Assembly: GCF_000698595.1 (NCBI RefSeq)
Contig: NZ_JFHC01000010.1
Span: 1-64,000, forward strand
Length of the DNA stretch: 64,000 nucleotides
DNA from: Caballeronia glathei
GTDB taxonomy: Bacteria > Pseudomonadota > Gammaproteobacteria > Burkholderiales > Burkholderiaceae
Direction: 5' to 3'
In this document: piece by piece, positions 26,158 to 36,261 of the stretch
How positions within the stretch are numbered: position 1 is the stretch's first letter
How the letters are laid out: each line of letters starts with the position of its first letter
Program-made: the position numbers and the translations under genes
The notes under the pieces: model-generated
Told to the model about the DNA's origin: nothing
Database searches by the model: none
Seen by the model: only the letters and a program-made list of their open reading frames with translations

Positions 26158-27626
26158 CGATGCTGTTGCCCGCCGCGGTCGCGCTGCTCGCGATCGCGCT
26201 CGTGGTTGCACTCGTCGCGCTCTTCGTACTCTTGCGGCGCGACGCGGGCGGCGCGATCGAAGAGGAGTTCGCCGCGCTGACCGACCGCATCAACGACATG
26301 GGCGAGGCGCATGCGCGTGCGCAGGAGCGGCTCGAACGCGGACTGCGCAGCGATATCACGGAGACGGCGCGGGCCTCGCGCGCCGAAGCGAGCAGCGGCT
26401 TCGCGCAGTTCCAGCAGACGCTCGCGGCGCAGCTCGCGAGCATGGCGACGGTGCAGAACGCGCAACTGGAATCGTTCTCGCAGCAGCTCGCCAAGCTCAC
26501 CGAAAGCAACGCGCTGCAAAGCCAGCACGCGCGCGACGAGCAAGGCAACGCCCTCAAGCGCTTCGGCGACACGCTCACGCAGCAGCTCGCGCAACTGGCC
26601 GAATCGAACGACCGGCGCCTCGTCGAAGTGCGCGCGACGCTCGAAGCGCGGCTCAAGGACATCGAGGCGAACAACGCGGCGAAGCTCGAGGAGATGCGCC
26701 GGACCGTCGACGAAAAGCTGCACGCGACGCTCGAACAGCGCCTTGGCGAATCGTTCAAGCTGGTGTCGGATCGGCTCGAACAGGTGCATCGCGGCCTGGG
26801 CGAGATGCAGACGCTCGCGGCGGGTGTCGGCGACCTGAAGAAGGTGCTGACCAACGTCAAGACGCGCGGCACCTGGGGCGAGGTGCAGCTGGAGTCACTG
26901 CTCGAACAGCTGCTCACACCCGACCAGTACGCGAAGAATGTCGCGACGATCCCGAAAAGCAACGAGCGCGTCGAGTTCGCGATCAGGCTGCCGGGGCGCC
27001 ACGATGCGCCGGGAACCGTCGGCAGCATCGCGACGCCGGTGTGGCTGCCGATCGACGCGAAGTTTCCGCGCGAGGATTACGAACGCCTGATCGACGCGCA
27101 GGAGCGCGCGGACGCGGTCGCGGTGGAAGAGGCGTCGCGGGCGCTGGAAGGGCGCGTGCGCGCGGAGGCGAAGGCGATCGCGGAGAAGTACGTCGCGCCG
27201 CCGCACACCACTGATTTCGCGCTGCTCTTCCTGCCGACCGAAGGTCTCTACGCGGAGATCCTGCGCCGGCCGGGCCTGACCGATCTGCTGCAGCGCGAGT
27301 ATCGCGTGAGCGTGGCGGGCCCGACCACGCTCACCGCCTTGCTCAACAGCCTGCAGATGGGCTTCAGGACGCTTGCGATCGAACAGCGGTCGAGCGAGGT
27401 GTGGCAGGTGCTCGGCGCGGTGAAAACGGAGTTCCGGAAATTCGGCGACGTGCTCGCCAACACGAAGAAGCAGCTCGAAACCGTGACGCGCTCGATCGAA
27501 GCGGCCGAAACGCGCACGCGTCAGATGAGCAAGAAGCTGCGCGACGTGGAAGCGTTGCCCGGCGAGCAGGCGGCGGGTCTGCTCGGCGGGGCGGCCGGGC
27601 CGGCGGACGATCCCGACGAGCCGTAA
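26154..27626 (+). CDS. rmuC: DNA recombination protein RmuC
   Basis: A 490-residue protein with one N-terminal membrane helix (LLPAAVALLAIALVVALVALF), a long coiled coil up to about residue 220, and the RmuC nuclease-like domain that includes GTWGEVQLESLLEQ and LPIDAKFPREDYERL. RmuC limits DNA inversions and is predicted to act as a nuclease near the membrane. The ATG overlaps the preceding stop. The tail is Gly/Asp-rich. Confidence 0.94.
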   Translation: MTMLLPAAVALLAIALVVALVALFVLLRRDAGGAIEEEFAALTDRINDMGEAHARAQERLERGLRSDITETARASRAEASSGFAQFQQTLAAQLASMATVQNAQLESFSQQLAKLTESNALQSQHARDEQGNALKRFGDTLTQQLAQLAESNDRRLVEVRATLEARLKDIEANNAAKLEEMRRTVDEKLHATLEQRLGESFKLVSDRLEQVHRGLGEMQTLAAGVGDLKKVLTNVKTRGTWGEVQLESLLEQLLTPDQYAKNVATIPKSNERVEFAIRLPGRHDAPGTVGSIATPVWLPIDAKFPREDYERLIDAQERADAVAVEEASRALEGRVRAEAKAIAEKYVAPPHTTDFALLFLPTEGLYAEILRRPGLTDLLQREYRVSVAGPTTLTALLNSLQMGFRTLAIEQRSSEVWQVLGAVKTEFRKFGDVLANTKKQLETVTRSIEAAETRTRQMSKKLRDVEALPGEQAAGLLGGAAGPADDPDEP

Positions 27627-27669
27627 CCCGATCGCAGCCGCACGCCGACCCAAAAACCGACCCTGACGG

Positions 27670-28152
27670 CTATTGCGGCCGGGCGAGCGTCTCGAGCGAG
27701 TCGCCCGTGATGCGCACGATGCGCCAGTCGGGCAGCACGGTCGCGCCCATTTTTTCGTAGAAATCGATGGCCGGCTGGTTCCAGTCGAGCACCGACCACT
27801 CGAAGCGGCCGCATTTGCGCTCGACGGCGAGCGCCGCGAGCGTGCGCAGCATCCTGGTGCCGAGGCCGGTGCCGCGCAGGCTCGGGCGCACGTACAGGTC
27901 TTCCAGATAAAGGCCGCGCTTGCCGAGAAACGTCGAGAAGTTGTGAAAGAAGAGCGCATAGCCGACGATCTGCCCGCTTTCCTCTGCGACGAGCGCCTCG
28001 GCGGCGGGGCGATGGCCGAACAGCGCGTCGCGCACGCCTTCCTCAGTCGCGATGAACAGATGCGTGAGCTTCTCGAACTCGGCGAGCTCCATCATCAGCG
28101 CGTAGATCGCGCTGACGTCGGCGGGGGCGGCGGCGCGGATCAGCGTGCTCAT
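27670..28152 (-). CDS. GNAT family N-acetyltransferase
   Basis: A 160-residue protein with the GNAT fold. The acetyl-CoA motif is LRGTGLGTRMLRTL (consensus R/Q-x-x-G-x-G/A), preceded by the strand LEDLYVRPS and followed by the closing segment FYEKMGA. It resembles diamine or small-molecule acetyltransferases (SpeG/thialysine type, EDLYV), but the substrate is not assured. The ATG at 28152 shares one base with the stop of the upstream membrane protein gene (TGATG), implying coupling. Confidence 0.88.
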   Translation of the reverse strand: MSTLIRAAAPADVSAIYALMMELAEFEKLTHLFIATEEGVRDALFGHRPAAEALVAEESGQIVGYALFFHNFSTFLGKRGLYLEDLYVRPSLRGTGLGTRMLRTLAALAVERKCGRFEWSVLDWNQPAIDFYEKMGATVLPDWRIVRITGDSLETLARPQ

Positions 28153-28427
28153 CACGCTTCCTCCGGCGCGTCGGAAAGTACGATCTCGATGCCGCCGAAG
28201 CGCGACGCGACCCAGTTGTACGCGTGGCACGCGATCCACAGCAGGATGAACCCGAGAATCGCGTTGAGCAGGAGCGCGCTCGTCACCGTGCTCAGTTCCA
28301 CCGAGCCGAAGCGGAAAAACGCGACCAGCACGCCGAGCAGCACGATCGGCACGCTGAAGGTCAGGTACACGAGAATCAGCGCTTTCGCCGTCTGCCCGGG
28401 TGCAATGGAGGAAATCTGCTTTTTCAT
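28152..28427 (-). CDS. Small membrane protein of unknown function, 91 residues
   Basis: Two membrane helices are clear, at about 17-40 (LILVYLTFSVPIVLLGVLVAF) and 50-70 (LLLNAILGFILLWIACHAY), with a positively charged start MKKQISSIAPGQTAK and an acidic tail. I do not recognise a characterised family. It is coupled to the acetyltransferase gene downstream. The 96 bases before it, up to moeA, hold nothing I can support. Confidence 0.7.
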   Translation of the reverse strand: MKKQISSIAPGQTAKALILVYLTFSVPIVLLGVLVAFFRFGSVELSTVTSALLLNAILGFILLWIACHAYNWVASRFGGIEIVLSDAPEEA

Positions 28428-28523
28428 TGAAGGTAAGTCCCCGTGTGTCGATGTATCGGATCGTTTCGTTGCGCGCCTTCGCGTCCGGCTGCGCGTCGCG
28501 CTGTGCGGCTCGTGCCGCGTGGT

Positions 28524-29846
28524 TCAGATCAGCCCGTCGAAGGGCACGATGTCTACGGTGTCGCCCGCGTCGATATCGCCGGTCTCGTGGGTGAGCACGA
28601 TGAAGCAGTTCGCCTCGCTCATGGAACTCAGCACGCCTGAGCCCTGCGGGCCGGTCGTGACGACGCTCCAGCGGCCGTTCGCGTCGAGGCTCGCGATGCC
28701 GCGCTGAAATTCGGTGCGGCCCGCGCGCTTCCTGATGGGCTGCGTGCTCACGGCCCCGATGACCGGCAGCGCGTGCCGCGCGGCGCCCGACATCGCGAGC
28801 AGCGCTTCGCGCACGATGAAGTAGAAGGTTGCCATGACCGCGACAGGATTGCCGGGAAGGCCAAAGAAGAGCGCCGATTCGCCGTCGCCCGGGCGCGGAC
28901 CCGACCAGAGCCGGCCGAAGGCGAGCGGCCGGCCAGGACGCATCGCGATCTTCCAGAACGCGACGTCGCCAAGCGAATTCATCAGCTCGCGCGTGAAATC
29001 CGCATCGCCCACCGACACGCCGCCCGAGCTGATCACCACGTCGGCCTGCTCGGTCGCCGCGCGCAGCGCCTTTTCGAGCGAGGCGCGGTCGTCGCGCACG
29101 ATACCCAGATCGACCGGCTCGACGTTGAGGCGACGCAGCATCGCATAGAGCGTGTAGCGGTTGCTGTCGTACACGCTGCCGGGCGTCAGCGTTTCGCCGA
29201 CGGAGCGCAGTTCGTCGCCCGTCGAAAAGAACGCGACGCGCAGACGCCGGCGCACCGCGACCTGCGCGATGCCGAGCGATGCGAGCAGGCCCAGGTCGGA
29301 TGCGCGCACGATCCGCCCCGCGCGCAACGCCGGCTCGCCGCACGCCAGGTCTTCGCCCGCCAGCCGGCGGTTCGCGCCGGGCTCGAGCGTGCGCGCGTCG
29401 AAGCGGATGGCGTCGCCCTCGCGCGTGACGAGTTCCTGCGGCACGACGGTGTCGCAGCCGGGCGGAATCAGCGCGCCCGTCATGATGCGCACGCATTGCG
29501 TGGCGAGCGGCGTGCCCGGGAACGGCTGCCCCGCGAGCGCCGTGCCCGCGACGCTCAAGGTCAGCTCGCTCGCGCCGTCGCGCGTACCGATCGATGCGCT
29601 CGCGAACGCGTAGCCGTCCATCGCGGAATTGTCGTGAAGCGGCACGTCGATCGGCGAGACGACGTCTTCGGCCAGCACGCGGTCGAGCGCATCGAAGAGG
29701 CTCACGCGTTCGAGGCAAGCGTCGTCCGAATCGTTCCGGCCGCGCGGCACGGCCCACTGGCGCACGATCTCCTGCGCCGCGCTCACGGGCAGCGCGTTCG
29801 GATCGTAGTGGGCGACGCAACTGGAAAATTGCTTGGGCGTGGTCAT
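28524..29846 (-). CDS. moeA: Molybdopterin molybdenumtransferase
   Basis: A 440-residue protein that inserts molybdate into adenylated molybdopterin, the last step of molybdenum cofactor assembly. Family markers in order are PLHDNSAMDGYAF near residue 75, RIMTGA with PPGCDTVV, the nucleotide-binding stretch FFSTGDEL, SSGGVSVGD and GLPGNPVA. It is on the same strand as mobA and moaA and follows them after a 129-base gap, so the three form a cofactor cluster, possibly one transcript. Confidence 0.95.
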   Translation of the reverse strand: MTTPKQFSSCVAHYDPNALPVSAAQEIVRQWAVPRGRNDSDDACLERVSLFDALDRVLAEDVVSPIDVPLHDNSAMDGYAFASASIGTRDGASELTLSVAGTALAGQPFPGTPLATQCVRIMTGALIPPGCDTVVPQELVTREGDAIRFDARTLEPGANRRLAGEDLACGEPALRAGRIVRASDLGLLASLGIAQVAVRRRLRVAFFSTGDELRSVGETLTPGSVYDSNRYTLYAMLRRLNVEPVDLGIVRDDRASLEKALRAATEQADVVISSGGVSVGDADFTRELMNSLGDVAFWKIAMRPGRPLAFGRLWSGPRPGDGESALFFGLPGNPVAVMATFYFIVREALLAMSGAARHALPVIGAVSTQPIRKRAGRTEFQRGIASLDANGRWSVVTTGPQGSGVLSSMSEANCFIVLTHETGDIDAGDTVDIVPFDGLI

Positions 29847-29975
29847 GAATCAGGACGGGTCGCGACTGAGCTCGGACGGATGAATCAGATGTCTCGCGAC
29901 GCCGGATGCGCCGAGTGCGGACGGGTGAAAAGGAGAAGGCGCGCGATGTGGCTCCATGTCGCTCGGTAGCAGCGG

Positions 29976-30623
29976 CTAACGGCTGACGGGGCGCTCCAGT
30001 TCGGCTAGCTGCTGCAAATCGTTGACATTGTAAAACGCGTGCTCATCGGCGAACGGCACTTCCACCGCCTTGTGGCGCGCGTACCACGCGCGCACCTTGC
30101 GCTCGCCTGCGCGCAGACTGGCTTCCAGGTCATCAGCGAGCGAGGCGCGCAAGAGCGCGAACACGGGATGCAGCTCGCGCTCGCCGGCGGCGTCGACAAC
30201 CGCGACAGTCGCGATGTCCGCATGCGCCGCCTGAAGGGCGTGCGCGAGTTTTTGCGCAAGATGCTCGTCGACGTACGGCGCATCGCACGGAACGGTCAGC
30301 ACGAACTCGGTTTGCGCCGCTCGCAACGCCGACGCGATGCCGGCGAGCGGGCCGGGAAAATCGGGGAACGTATCGGAAATCACCTTGGCGCCGAACGGCT
30401 TGCCGATCTGCGCATAGATTTCGATGGTGCGGTTCGCGCTGATGAGCGTCGCGCCGACCTGTGGCGCGAGCCGCCTGAGCGCGTGCAGCGCGAGCGGTTC
30501 GCCGTTGAGCGGCTGCATGCCCTTGTCGATGCCGCCCATGCGGGAGCCGCGTCCGCCCGCGAGCACGACACCGGTAATGTCTTGACGCGCGATGGCCGGT
30601 GCGGTGGCGAGTACGAGCACCAC
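29976..30623 (-). CDS. mobA: Molybdenum cofactor guanylyltransferase
   Basis: A 215-residue protein that attaches GMP to molybdopterin to make the bis-MGD cofactor. The nucleotide-binding start GVVLAGGRGSRMGG and the later VPCDAPYV are typical, with DLEASLRAGERK near the end. The GTG at 30623 lies one base after the moaA stop, so translation is probably coupled; the frame extends further up but into moaA. Ribosome site is weak. Confidence 0.92.
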   Translation of the reverse strand: MVLVLATAPAIARQDITGVVLAGGRGSRMGGIDKGMQPLNGEPLALHALRRLAPQVGATLISANRTIEIYAQIGKPFGAKVISDTFPDFPGPLAGIASALRAAQTEFVLTVPCDAPYVDEHLAQKLAHALQAAHADIATVAVVDAAGERELHPVFALLRASLADDLEASLRAGERKVRAWYARHKAVEVPFADEHAFYNVNDLQQLAELERPVSR

Positions 30624-30624
30624 G

Positions 30625-31734
30625 TCAGCCGCCGATGTAGGACATTTCGACGCGGCGCGCGTCGGGATCGGACGGAGCGAGCGCGCCGCTGCCGCGCAGT
30701 TGCGAGTAGCGGTCGCCGCGTTTTTCCCAGATGCGCGCGATGGCGGTGGCGAGCGTTTCGTCACTTGCGCCGTTGCGGATCAGGCCGCGCAGGTCGTGCC
30801 CCGAAGTCGCGAAAAGACACAGGTACAGCTTGCCTTCCGTTGAAAGCCGCGCGCGCGTGCAGGTGCCGCAGAACGCGCGCGTGACGCTCGAAATCACGCC
30901 GATCTCGCCGCCGCCGTCGCGATAGCCCCAGCGCTGGGCGGTTTCGGCCGCGCTGTGCGCCTCGAGCGGCACGAGCGGAAATTCCCCGGAAATGCGCGCG
31001 ACCACCTCGGCCGACGGCAGCACCTCGCTCATGTTCCAGCCGTTCGACGCGCCGACGTCCATGTACTCGATGAACCGCAGCACGGTGCCCGTGCCCTTGA
31101 AATGGCGGGCCATCGGGAGAATTTCGGCGTCGTTCGTGCCGCGCTTGACGACCATGTTGACCTTCAGCGGTGCGAGCCCGGCGGCCTGCGCGGCATCGAT
31201 GCCTTCGAGCACGTCGGCGACCGCGAAATCGGCGTCGTTCATGCGGCGAAAGAGCGTGTCGTCGAGCGCATCGAGGCTCACCGTCACGCGCGACAAACCC
31301 GCGTCTTTCAGCGAGCGGGCCTTGCGCGCGAGGATGGAGCCGTTGGTCGTGAGCGTGATGTCGAGCGGACGGCCCTCGGGCGTGCGCAACAGCGCGAGCC
31401 GCTCGATCAGGAATTCGATGTTCTTGCGCAGCAGCGGCTCGCCGCCCGTGAGCCGGATTTTCTCGACGCCATGTTCGACGAAGATCCGCGCGAGCCGCTC
31501 GATTTCCTCGAACGACAGCAGCGCGCTGTGCGGCAGGAAGTGATAGTCCTTGTCGAAGACTTCGCGCGGCATGCAGTAAACGCAACGGAAGTTGCAGCGA
31601 TCCGTCACGGAAATGCGCAGGTCGCGCAGGGGGCGCGCCAGCGTGTCGGTAAGCAGCCCGGACGGCACCGCGGCGACGCCGGAGAAATCCGGGATCGCGC
31701 TGACATCGGCAACAGGGATGATGCGTCGGGACAT
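30625..31734 (-). CDS. moaA: GTP 3',8-cyclase MoaA
   Basis: A 369-residue radical SAM enzyme catalysing the first step of molybdenum cofactor synthesis from GTP. The radical SAM cluster motif is CNFRCVYC and the C-terminal second cluster is CGTCTRAR with a third cysteine 14 residues on. The end GG (MSYIGG) is the conserved C-terminus. The ATG at 31734 (MSRRIIP) is chosen; a GTG at 31755 is possible. Confidence 0.95.
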   Translation of the reverse strand: MSRRIIPVADVSAIPDFSGVAAVPSGLLTDTLARPLRDLRISVTDRCNFRCVYCMPREVFDKDYHFLPHSALLSFEEIERLARIFVEHGVEKIRLTGGEPLLRKNIEFLIERLALLRTPEGRPLDITLTTNGSILARKARSLKDAGLSRVTVSLDALDDTLFRRMNDADFAVADVLEGIDAAQAAGLAPLKVNMVVKRGTNDAEILPMARHFKGTGTVLRFIEYMDVGASNGWNMSEVLPSAEVVARISGEFPLVPLEAHSAAETAQRWGYRDGGGEIGVISSVTRAFCGTCTRARLSTEGKLYLCLFATSGHDLRGLIRNGASDETLATAIARIWEKRGDRYSQLRGSGALAPSDPDARRVEMSYIGG

Positions 31735-31848
31735 GGCGGCTCTGCGGGTTCGCACTACGCTTTGTAAGGCAACTGATTCATTTTAACGGATGACGGGGCG
31801 CAAGACAGCGAGACCCTTCGACGCCATGGGCCGCGCGCTTCGGCGAGG

Positions 31849-31889
31849 AAAAAAAACGCCACGCGACTTTCGTCGGTGGCGCTCTTTTT
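31849..31889. terminator. Bidirectional terminator after rne
   Basis: CGCCAC pairs with GTGGCG and CGAC with GTCG around a TTTC loop, with one bulged base. A runs and T runs on both sides give a T tail in either direction. It lies about 75 bases after the rne stop on the minus strand. Confidence 0.8.
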
Positions 31890-31961
31890 ATCGGATCGCC
31901 GGCACCGGGAATCCGGCGTCGGCGATCCATGCCGCTCGATGCGAAGCGGCGACTGCGGCGC

Positions 31962-34900
31962 TCAGTGAGCGTTCTTGCCCGTTTCGACCTGCTGCATCGG
32001 CGCGGAGTCGAGCGGCGGCAGCGGCTTGCGTTCGCGCGGGACACGCTTCGGCGTTTCCGCCTGCGCCGCGGCGGTGCTTGCTGCGCGCAGCTTGTCGGCG
32101 TCGGTGTTGACCCAGACGAGGCCGGCCGTTTCCAGCATCGGCTTGAGCGCCTCTTCCTTCAGAACGGTCGACTGGACGGGGGCCGGGGCCGCCGTCGCCA
32201 CGGTTTCGAACGTCTTCACCGGCTCCGGTTCGGCCGCAGCGGCCGTCTGCGTCACGACCGGTTCCGGCGCGGCCACGGTCTCGACCACTGCCGCGACCGC
32301 CTGCGACTCCGGCACCGCGGCGACGGGCGCCGCCTTCAGCGGCTCGGCGGGAACGGCGGAAACGGCTTCGGCCGGCTTCGCTGCTTCGACGGGTTGCGCT
32401 GCCTTCACAGCCTCGACGGGTTCCGCAACCGGCGCTTCGGCAACGGGAGCCACCGGCGCTTCGGCAACCGGCGCAACCGGCGCTTCTGCAACCGGCGCAA
32501 CCGGTACATCGACCGCTTCGGGTGCCTTGGCAACTTCCGGCGCCTGTGCGAACGGATCGGCCGGCTTCGTTTCAGCGACCTTCGGCGTCGGGCCGAACGG
32601 ATTTTCGACCGGCTGAGGCGCCTGCGGCTTGGCGAACAGATCCGGCGTCGGTGCAGCGGCTTCCTGAGCGCGTGCCTGTGCGGCTTCCTGCGGCGCTGCT
32701 TCGGCTCGTGCTTCCTCCACGGTCTGCGCGGCTTCTTCGCGAAGTTCCGTCACGCTGATGGCTGCCACCGCAACCGGTGCGACCACGTCCTGCGCCGGCT
32801 CGACATGCCGCGTTTCGCGGCGCTCGCTGGCTTCCTCCGACGCCTCGGCGGCAGATTCGGCAGCAAAGACGCCGGCTTGCGCGGACATGCTGTCCGTTGC
32901 GCCTTCGGCTTCGGCGAGGTCGGCGGCGTGATTCACGGTGACGCCTTCCTCGTCGCGCTCGCGACGGCCACCGCGACGGCCGCGGCGACGGCGACGGCGT
33001 TCTTCGCCTTCACGCGCGACGGCCGCCTGATCGCCCTGCAGCGCATCGATGCCTTCCTGCTGCGCTTCTGCCTTGACCTGAGCGGCTTCGGCAATCTCCG
33101 ACGCGACCGTTTCGCCTTGCGTCAGCGCCTCGACGGCGGCTTCCGGCTGGGGCTTGCGGCGCTCGCCTCGTTCCGGGCGCTCACCGCGCTCGACGCGTTC
33201 CGGCCGATCGCGACGCTCCTGGCGCTCTCCCGCTTCCGGACGCTCGCCACGTTCCACGCGCTCGACGCCGCGTTCCCGGCTCTCACGCGGCTCGCGTGCT
33301 TCACGCGGTTCGCGGGTTTCGCGTGCCTCGCGCGGCTCGCGGGATTCACGCGGCTCGCGAGCCTCGCGGCCCGCGCGTGCCTCGCGGCCCTCACGCGGTT
33401 CGCGCGGTTCACGCTCTTCGCGGCGCCCGCCCTGACGGCCGCCCGCACCGTTGGTCCCGCTGGCGCCGTTGGCGCCCGCCGGGGCGCCGTCCCGCACCGC
33501 GGCGCCGCCGCGGCGATTGCGGTTGCGATCGCCGCCTGCGCGCTCGCCACGCTCCGTGCGGTCGCGGCTCTCGCGCTGCGGCCGTGCCGGCGCGGGCGTC
33601 TCGACGACGGGTGCCGGCGCCGGCTTGGCGACCGGCTGCATGCCGAACAGATTCTTCAGCCAGCCGATGAAGCCGCCGCTCGCCGGCGTCACGGCGACAG
33701 GCGCCGCCGCGGGAACTTCGGCCTGAACCGGCTTCACCGGCGCGCTCGGCGCCGGCTTCTCGGGCGTGATGCCCTTGACCGCCGCTTCCTGCTTCGGCTT
33801 CACTTCCTCGGTGCGCTTGCTGTAGCCCGTCTCCGATTCCAGCTCGCTCGCCGCTTCCACGGCCATCTTCCACGAGGCGCGCGGTTCGTCGAGGCGTGCG
33901 TCGTCGTGACGCAGGCGCTCGAGCTTGTAGTGCGGCGTCTCGAGGTGCTTGTTCGGAATCAGCACGACATTGACCTTGAAGCGCGACTCGATCTTGTTGA
34001 TTTCAGAGCGCTTTTCGTTCAGCAGGAAGGCGGTCACCTCGACCGGCACCTGGCAGTGGATCGCCGCGGTGTTCTCCTTCATCGCTTCTTCCTGAATGAT
34101 CCGCAGCACTTGCAGCGCGGACGATTCGGTGTCGCGGATGTGGCCCGTACCGTTGCAGCGCGGGCACGTCACGTGGCTGCCTTCGGAGAGCGCCGGGCGC
34201 AGCCGCTGGCGCGACAGCTCCATCAGCCCGAAGCGCGAGATCTTGCCCATCTGCACGCGCGCACGGTCATGCTTGAGCGCATCCTTCAGGCGCTGCTCGA
34301 CTTCGCGCTGGCTTTTCGCCGACTCCATGTCGATGAAGTCGATCACGATCAGCCCGCCCAGGTCGCGCAGGCGCAACTGGCGCGCGACTTCGTCGGCGGC
34401 TTCGAGGTTCGTGCGGGTCGCCGTTTCCTCGATGTCCGCGCCCTTGGTCGAACGGGCCGAGTTCACGTCGATGGCGACGAGCGCCTCCGTGTGGTCGATC
34501 ACGATCGCGCCGCCCGAGGGCAGCGGCACCGTGCGCGAGTACGCGGTTTCGATCTGGTGCTCGATCTGGAAGCGCGAGAAAAGCGGCACGTCGTCGTGAT
34601 AGCGCTTCACCTTCGAGAGGTTGTCGGGCATCACGATGTCCATGAAGGCGCGCGCCTGGTCATGGATTTCGGTCGTGTCGATGAGGATTTCGCCGATATC
34701 CGGCTGGAAGTAGTCGCGAATCGCGCGGATGACGAGGCTCGATTCGAGGTAGATCAGCATCGGCGTGCCGGCGACGCCGCTCTGCGACGCCGCTTCGATC
34801 GCGCGCCACAGCTGCATCAGGTAGTTCAGGTCCCACTGCAGCTCTTCGGCGGAGCGGCCGATGCCCGCCGTGCGCGCGATGATGCTCATGCCGTCGGGCA

Positions 34901-35375
34901 GTTCGAGCTGCGCCATCGTTTCGCGCAGTTCCTGCCGCTCGTCGCCTTCGATCCGGCGCGACACGCCGCCGCCGCGCGGGTTGTTCGGCATCAGGACGAG
35001 GTAGCGTCCGGCGAGCGAGATGAAGGTGGTGAGCGCCGCGCCCTTGTTGCCGCGCTCTTCCTTTTCGACCTGGACGATGAGTTCCTGGCCTTCGCGCAGC
35101 GCGTCCTGGATGCGGGCGGAGCGCATGTCGACGCCGTCGCGGAAATACTGGCGGGCGACTTCCTTGAACGGCAGGAACCCGTGGCGGTCCTCGCCGTAGT
35201 TGACGAAGCAGGCTTCGAGCGAGGGCTCGATGCGGGTGACGACTCCCTTGTAGATATTGCCTTTGCGCTGTTCGCGCCCGGCGGTTTCGATGTCGATGTC
35301 GATGAGTTTTTGCCCATCGACGATGGCGACGCGCAATTCTTCCTGCTGCGTCGCATTAAACAGCATGCGTTTCAT
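31962..35375 (-). CDS. rne: Ribonuclease E
   Basis: A 1137-residue endoribonuclease that starts most mRNA decay and processes rRNA and tRNA. The N-terminal catalytic half has the S1 domain ([20 protein letters not shown]), the DNase I-like fold with the magnesium-binding aspartates in AIDVNSAR and VIDFIDM, and the zinc link CPRCNGTGH. The C-terminal half is disordered: an Arg/Glu-rich stretch (repeated REPRE, about 33150-33450), a second basic patch [14 protein letters not shown], and an Ala/Pro/Val-rich region with a 24-base tandem repeat. It is divergent from rluC, as in E. coli. GC-rich repeats make this region prone to length change. Confidence 0.97.
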   Translation of the reverse strand: MKRMLFNATQQEELRVAIVDGQKLIDIDIETAGREQRKGNIYKGVVTRIEPSLEACFVNYGEDRHGFLPFKEVARQYFRDGVDMRSARIQDALREGQELIVQVEKEERGNKGAALTTFISLAGRYLVLMPNNPRGGGVSRRIEGDERQELRETMAQLELPDGMSIIARTAGIGRSAEELQWDLNYLMQLWRAIEAASQSGVAGTPMLIYLESSLVIRAIRDYFQPDIGEILIDTTEIHDQARAFMDIVMPDNLSKVKRYHDDVPLFSRFQIEHQIETAYSRTVPLPSGGAIVIDHTEALVAIDVNSARSTKGADIEETATRTNLEAADEVARQLRLRDLGGLIVIDFIDMESAKSQREVEQRLKDALKHDRARVQMGKISRFGLMELSRQRLRPALSEGSHVTCPRCNGTGHIRDTESSALQVLRIIQEEAMKENTAAIHCQVPVEVTAFLLNEKRSEINKIESRFKVNVVLIPNKHLETPHYKLERLRHDDARLDEPRASWKMAVEAASELESETGYSKRTEEVKPKQEAAVKGITPEKPAPSAPVKPVQAEVPAAAPVAVTPASGGFIGWLKNLFGMQPVAKPAPAPVVETPAPARPQRESRDRTERGERAGGDRNRNRRGGAAVRDGAPAGANGASGTNGAGGRQGGRREEREPREPREGREARAGREAREPRESREPREARETREPREAREPRESRERGVERVERGERPEAGERQERRDRPERVERGERPERGERRKPQPEAAVEALTQGETVASEIAEAAQVKAEAQQEGIDALQGDQAAVAREGEERRRRRRGRRGGRRERDEEGVTVNHAADLAEAEGATDSMSAQAGVFAAESAAEASEEASERRETRHVEPAQDVVAPVAVAAISVTELREEAAQTVEEARAEAAPQEAAQARAQEAAAPTPDLFAKPQAPQPVENPFGPTPKVAETKPADPFAQAPEVAKAPEAVDVPVAPVAEAPVAPVAEAPVAPVAEAPVAEPVEAVKAAQPVEAAKPAEAVSAVPAEPLKAAPVAAVPESQAVAAVVETVAAPEPVVTQTAAAAEPEPVKTFETVATAAPAPVQSTVLKEEALKPMLETAGLVWVNTDADKLRAASTAAAQAETPKRVPRERKPLPPLDSAPMQQVETGKNAH
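32428..32507. repeat. 24-bp tandem repeat inside rne
   Basis: Three consecutive 24-base units begin at 32428, 32452 and 32476, each starting ACCGGCGCTTC, with a partial fourth. They encode repeats of the eight-residue unit PVAPVAEA in the disordered tail of RNase E. The exact in-frame periodicity suggests slippage-driven expansion. Confidence 0.8.
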
Positions 35376-36261
35376 TGAACGGCTCCAGAGCGGCTCTGCC
35401 GTCCCTCGTCTGGCGAGTTCGCGCGACCGTCGGTCGGGCGAAAGCGGGAGGGTGGGCGCGCCACGCTTATTGTGTTGTCACAAAGCACGCGGGAGCGGGA
35501 GTTCTGGCGGGGAGAATTGCCTGAAGTGAGACTTGAAGCCGACTGCGCGGCATGACGCGAAAACGCGCCGCGGCGGCCAAGCCCTGGGCACATGCGAAAA
35601 CGGCACGACACGCCGTGAAACAACGCGGCTCGCGGCTCAGGCGGCACGGCCTTGTGGCCCGGCGTCCATGACGACGCGATGAGCCGGCAGCGCTGCGAGA
35701 GAGAGCCGTTACCTCCTGATGCGGCTTCGAGAGGCGGTCCGCGCAAACCGGCGCGAATAATCAGTGACCGACGACGTCGAAGCTGCGGCCAGGCCGCGTT
35801 GACAGGTCGTGGGCGTCGAAGCTGCCGGCAACCTGCCTTGGGTGTCTCGCCTCATTGCAACGTTCATCACGCTTCGCACATTCCAGCGCCGCAGCGATGC
35901 CCGTTCGCATTTGTTCGCAATCGGCGAGCTTCGATTTCCCTTTCCGCCCGATACCGCTTGATACCCGAGCCGGATCCGGAAGACGCCCGGTTTTTTGAAC
36001 CGGATGCCATCGCATCTCACCGATAAAATTCTTTTTTACCAAAAATCCGTTACCGATCAGCGATCGACCCGGCCGAACGCGCCTGTGGGCACCGTCCTTG
36101 CCGTGTGATATCGCCGTGCGTGCAACTTGCTGCTCGATTTTCCGGGTGAGCAACCGACCCGGGCGCAAGTAAAATGATGGTTTATCGCTTGCACCTGTAC
36201 AGTCTGATGAATCACGGCCAGATTTTTGGCTTTTTCAGACTGCTCGCAAATTATATTCAGA
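35376..36261. other. Long divergent region between rne and rluC
   Basis: These 886 bases hold no gene I can support. On the minus side they must contain the rne promoter and a long 5' leader; in E. coli the rne leader is bound by RNase E for feedback control, and a similar role is plausible here. Visible structures are a 12-base direct repeat CGTCGAAGCTGC (35775-35786 and 35814-35825), a GCGGCC-A-GGCCGC palindrome between its copies, and a CCGGTT/AACCGG inverted repeat near 35987-36003. AT-rich stretches near 36020-36050 and 36165-36260 probably contain promoters for the two directions. Confidence 0.5.

Noticed and set aside
31929-35378. Very long open frame on the plus strand opposite rne
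   Set aside because: It is the antisense shadow of rne in GC-rich DNA. Its protein is low-complexity Arg/Leu/Gly-rich and the rne frame has clear catalytic motifs.
35372-35746. Minus-strand frame ending as ATGA overlap with the rne start, a possible upstream coding region
   Set aside because: Composition is unlike real proteins here, no ribosome site, and it falls in what should be the rne leader. The overlap is probably chance.
35652-36026. Plus-strand 124-codon frame in the rne-rluC gap
   Set aside because: Arg/Ser/Pro-rich with no domain, no ribosome site, and no support from context.
36195-36202. CTGTACAG upstream of rluC as a LexA site
   Set aside because: The two half sites are adjacent with no 8-base spacer, so it does not fit LexA.
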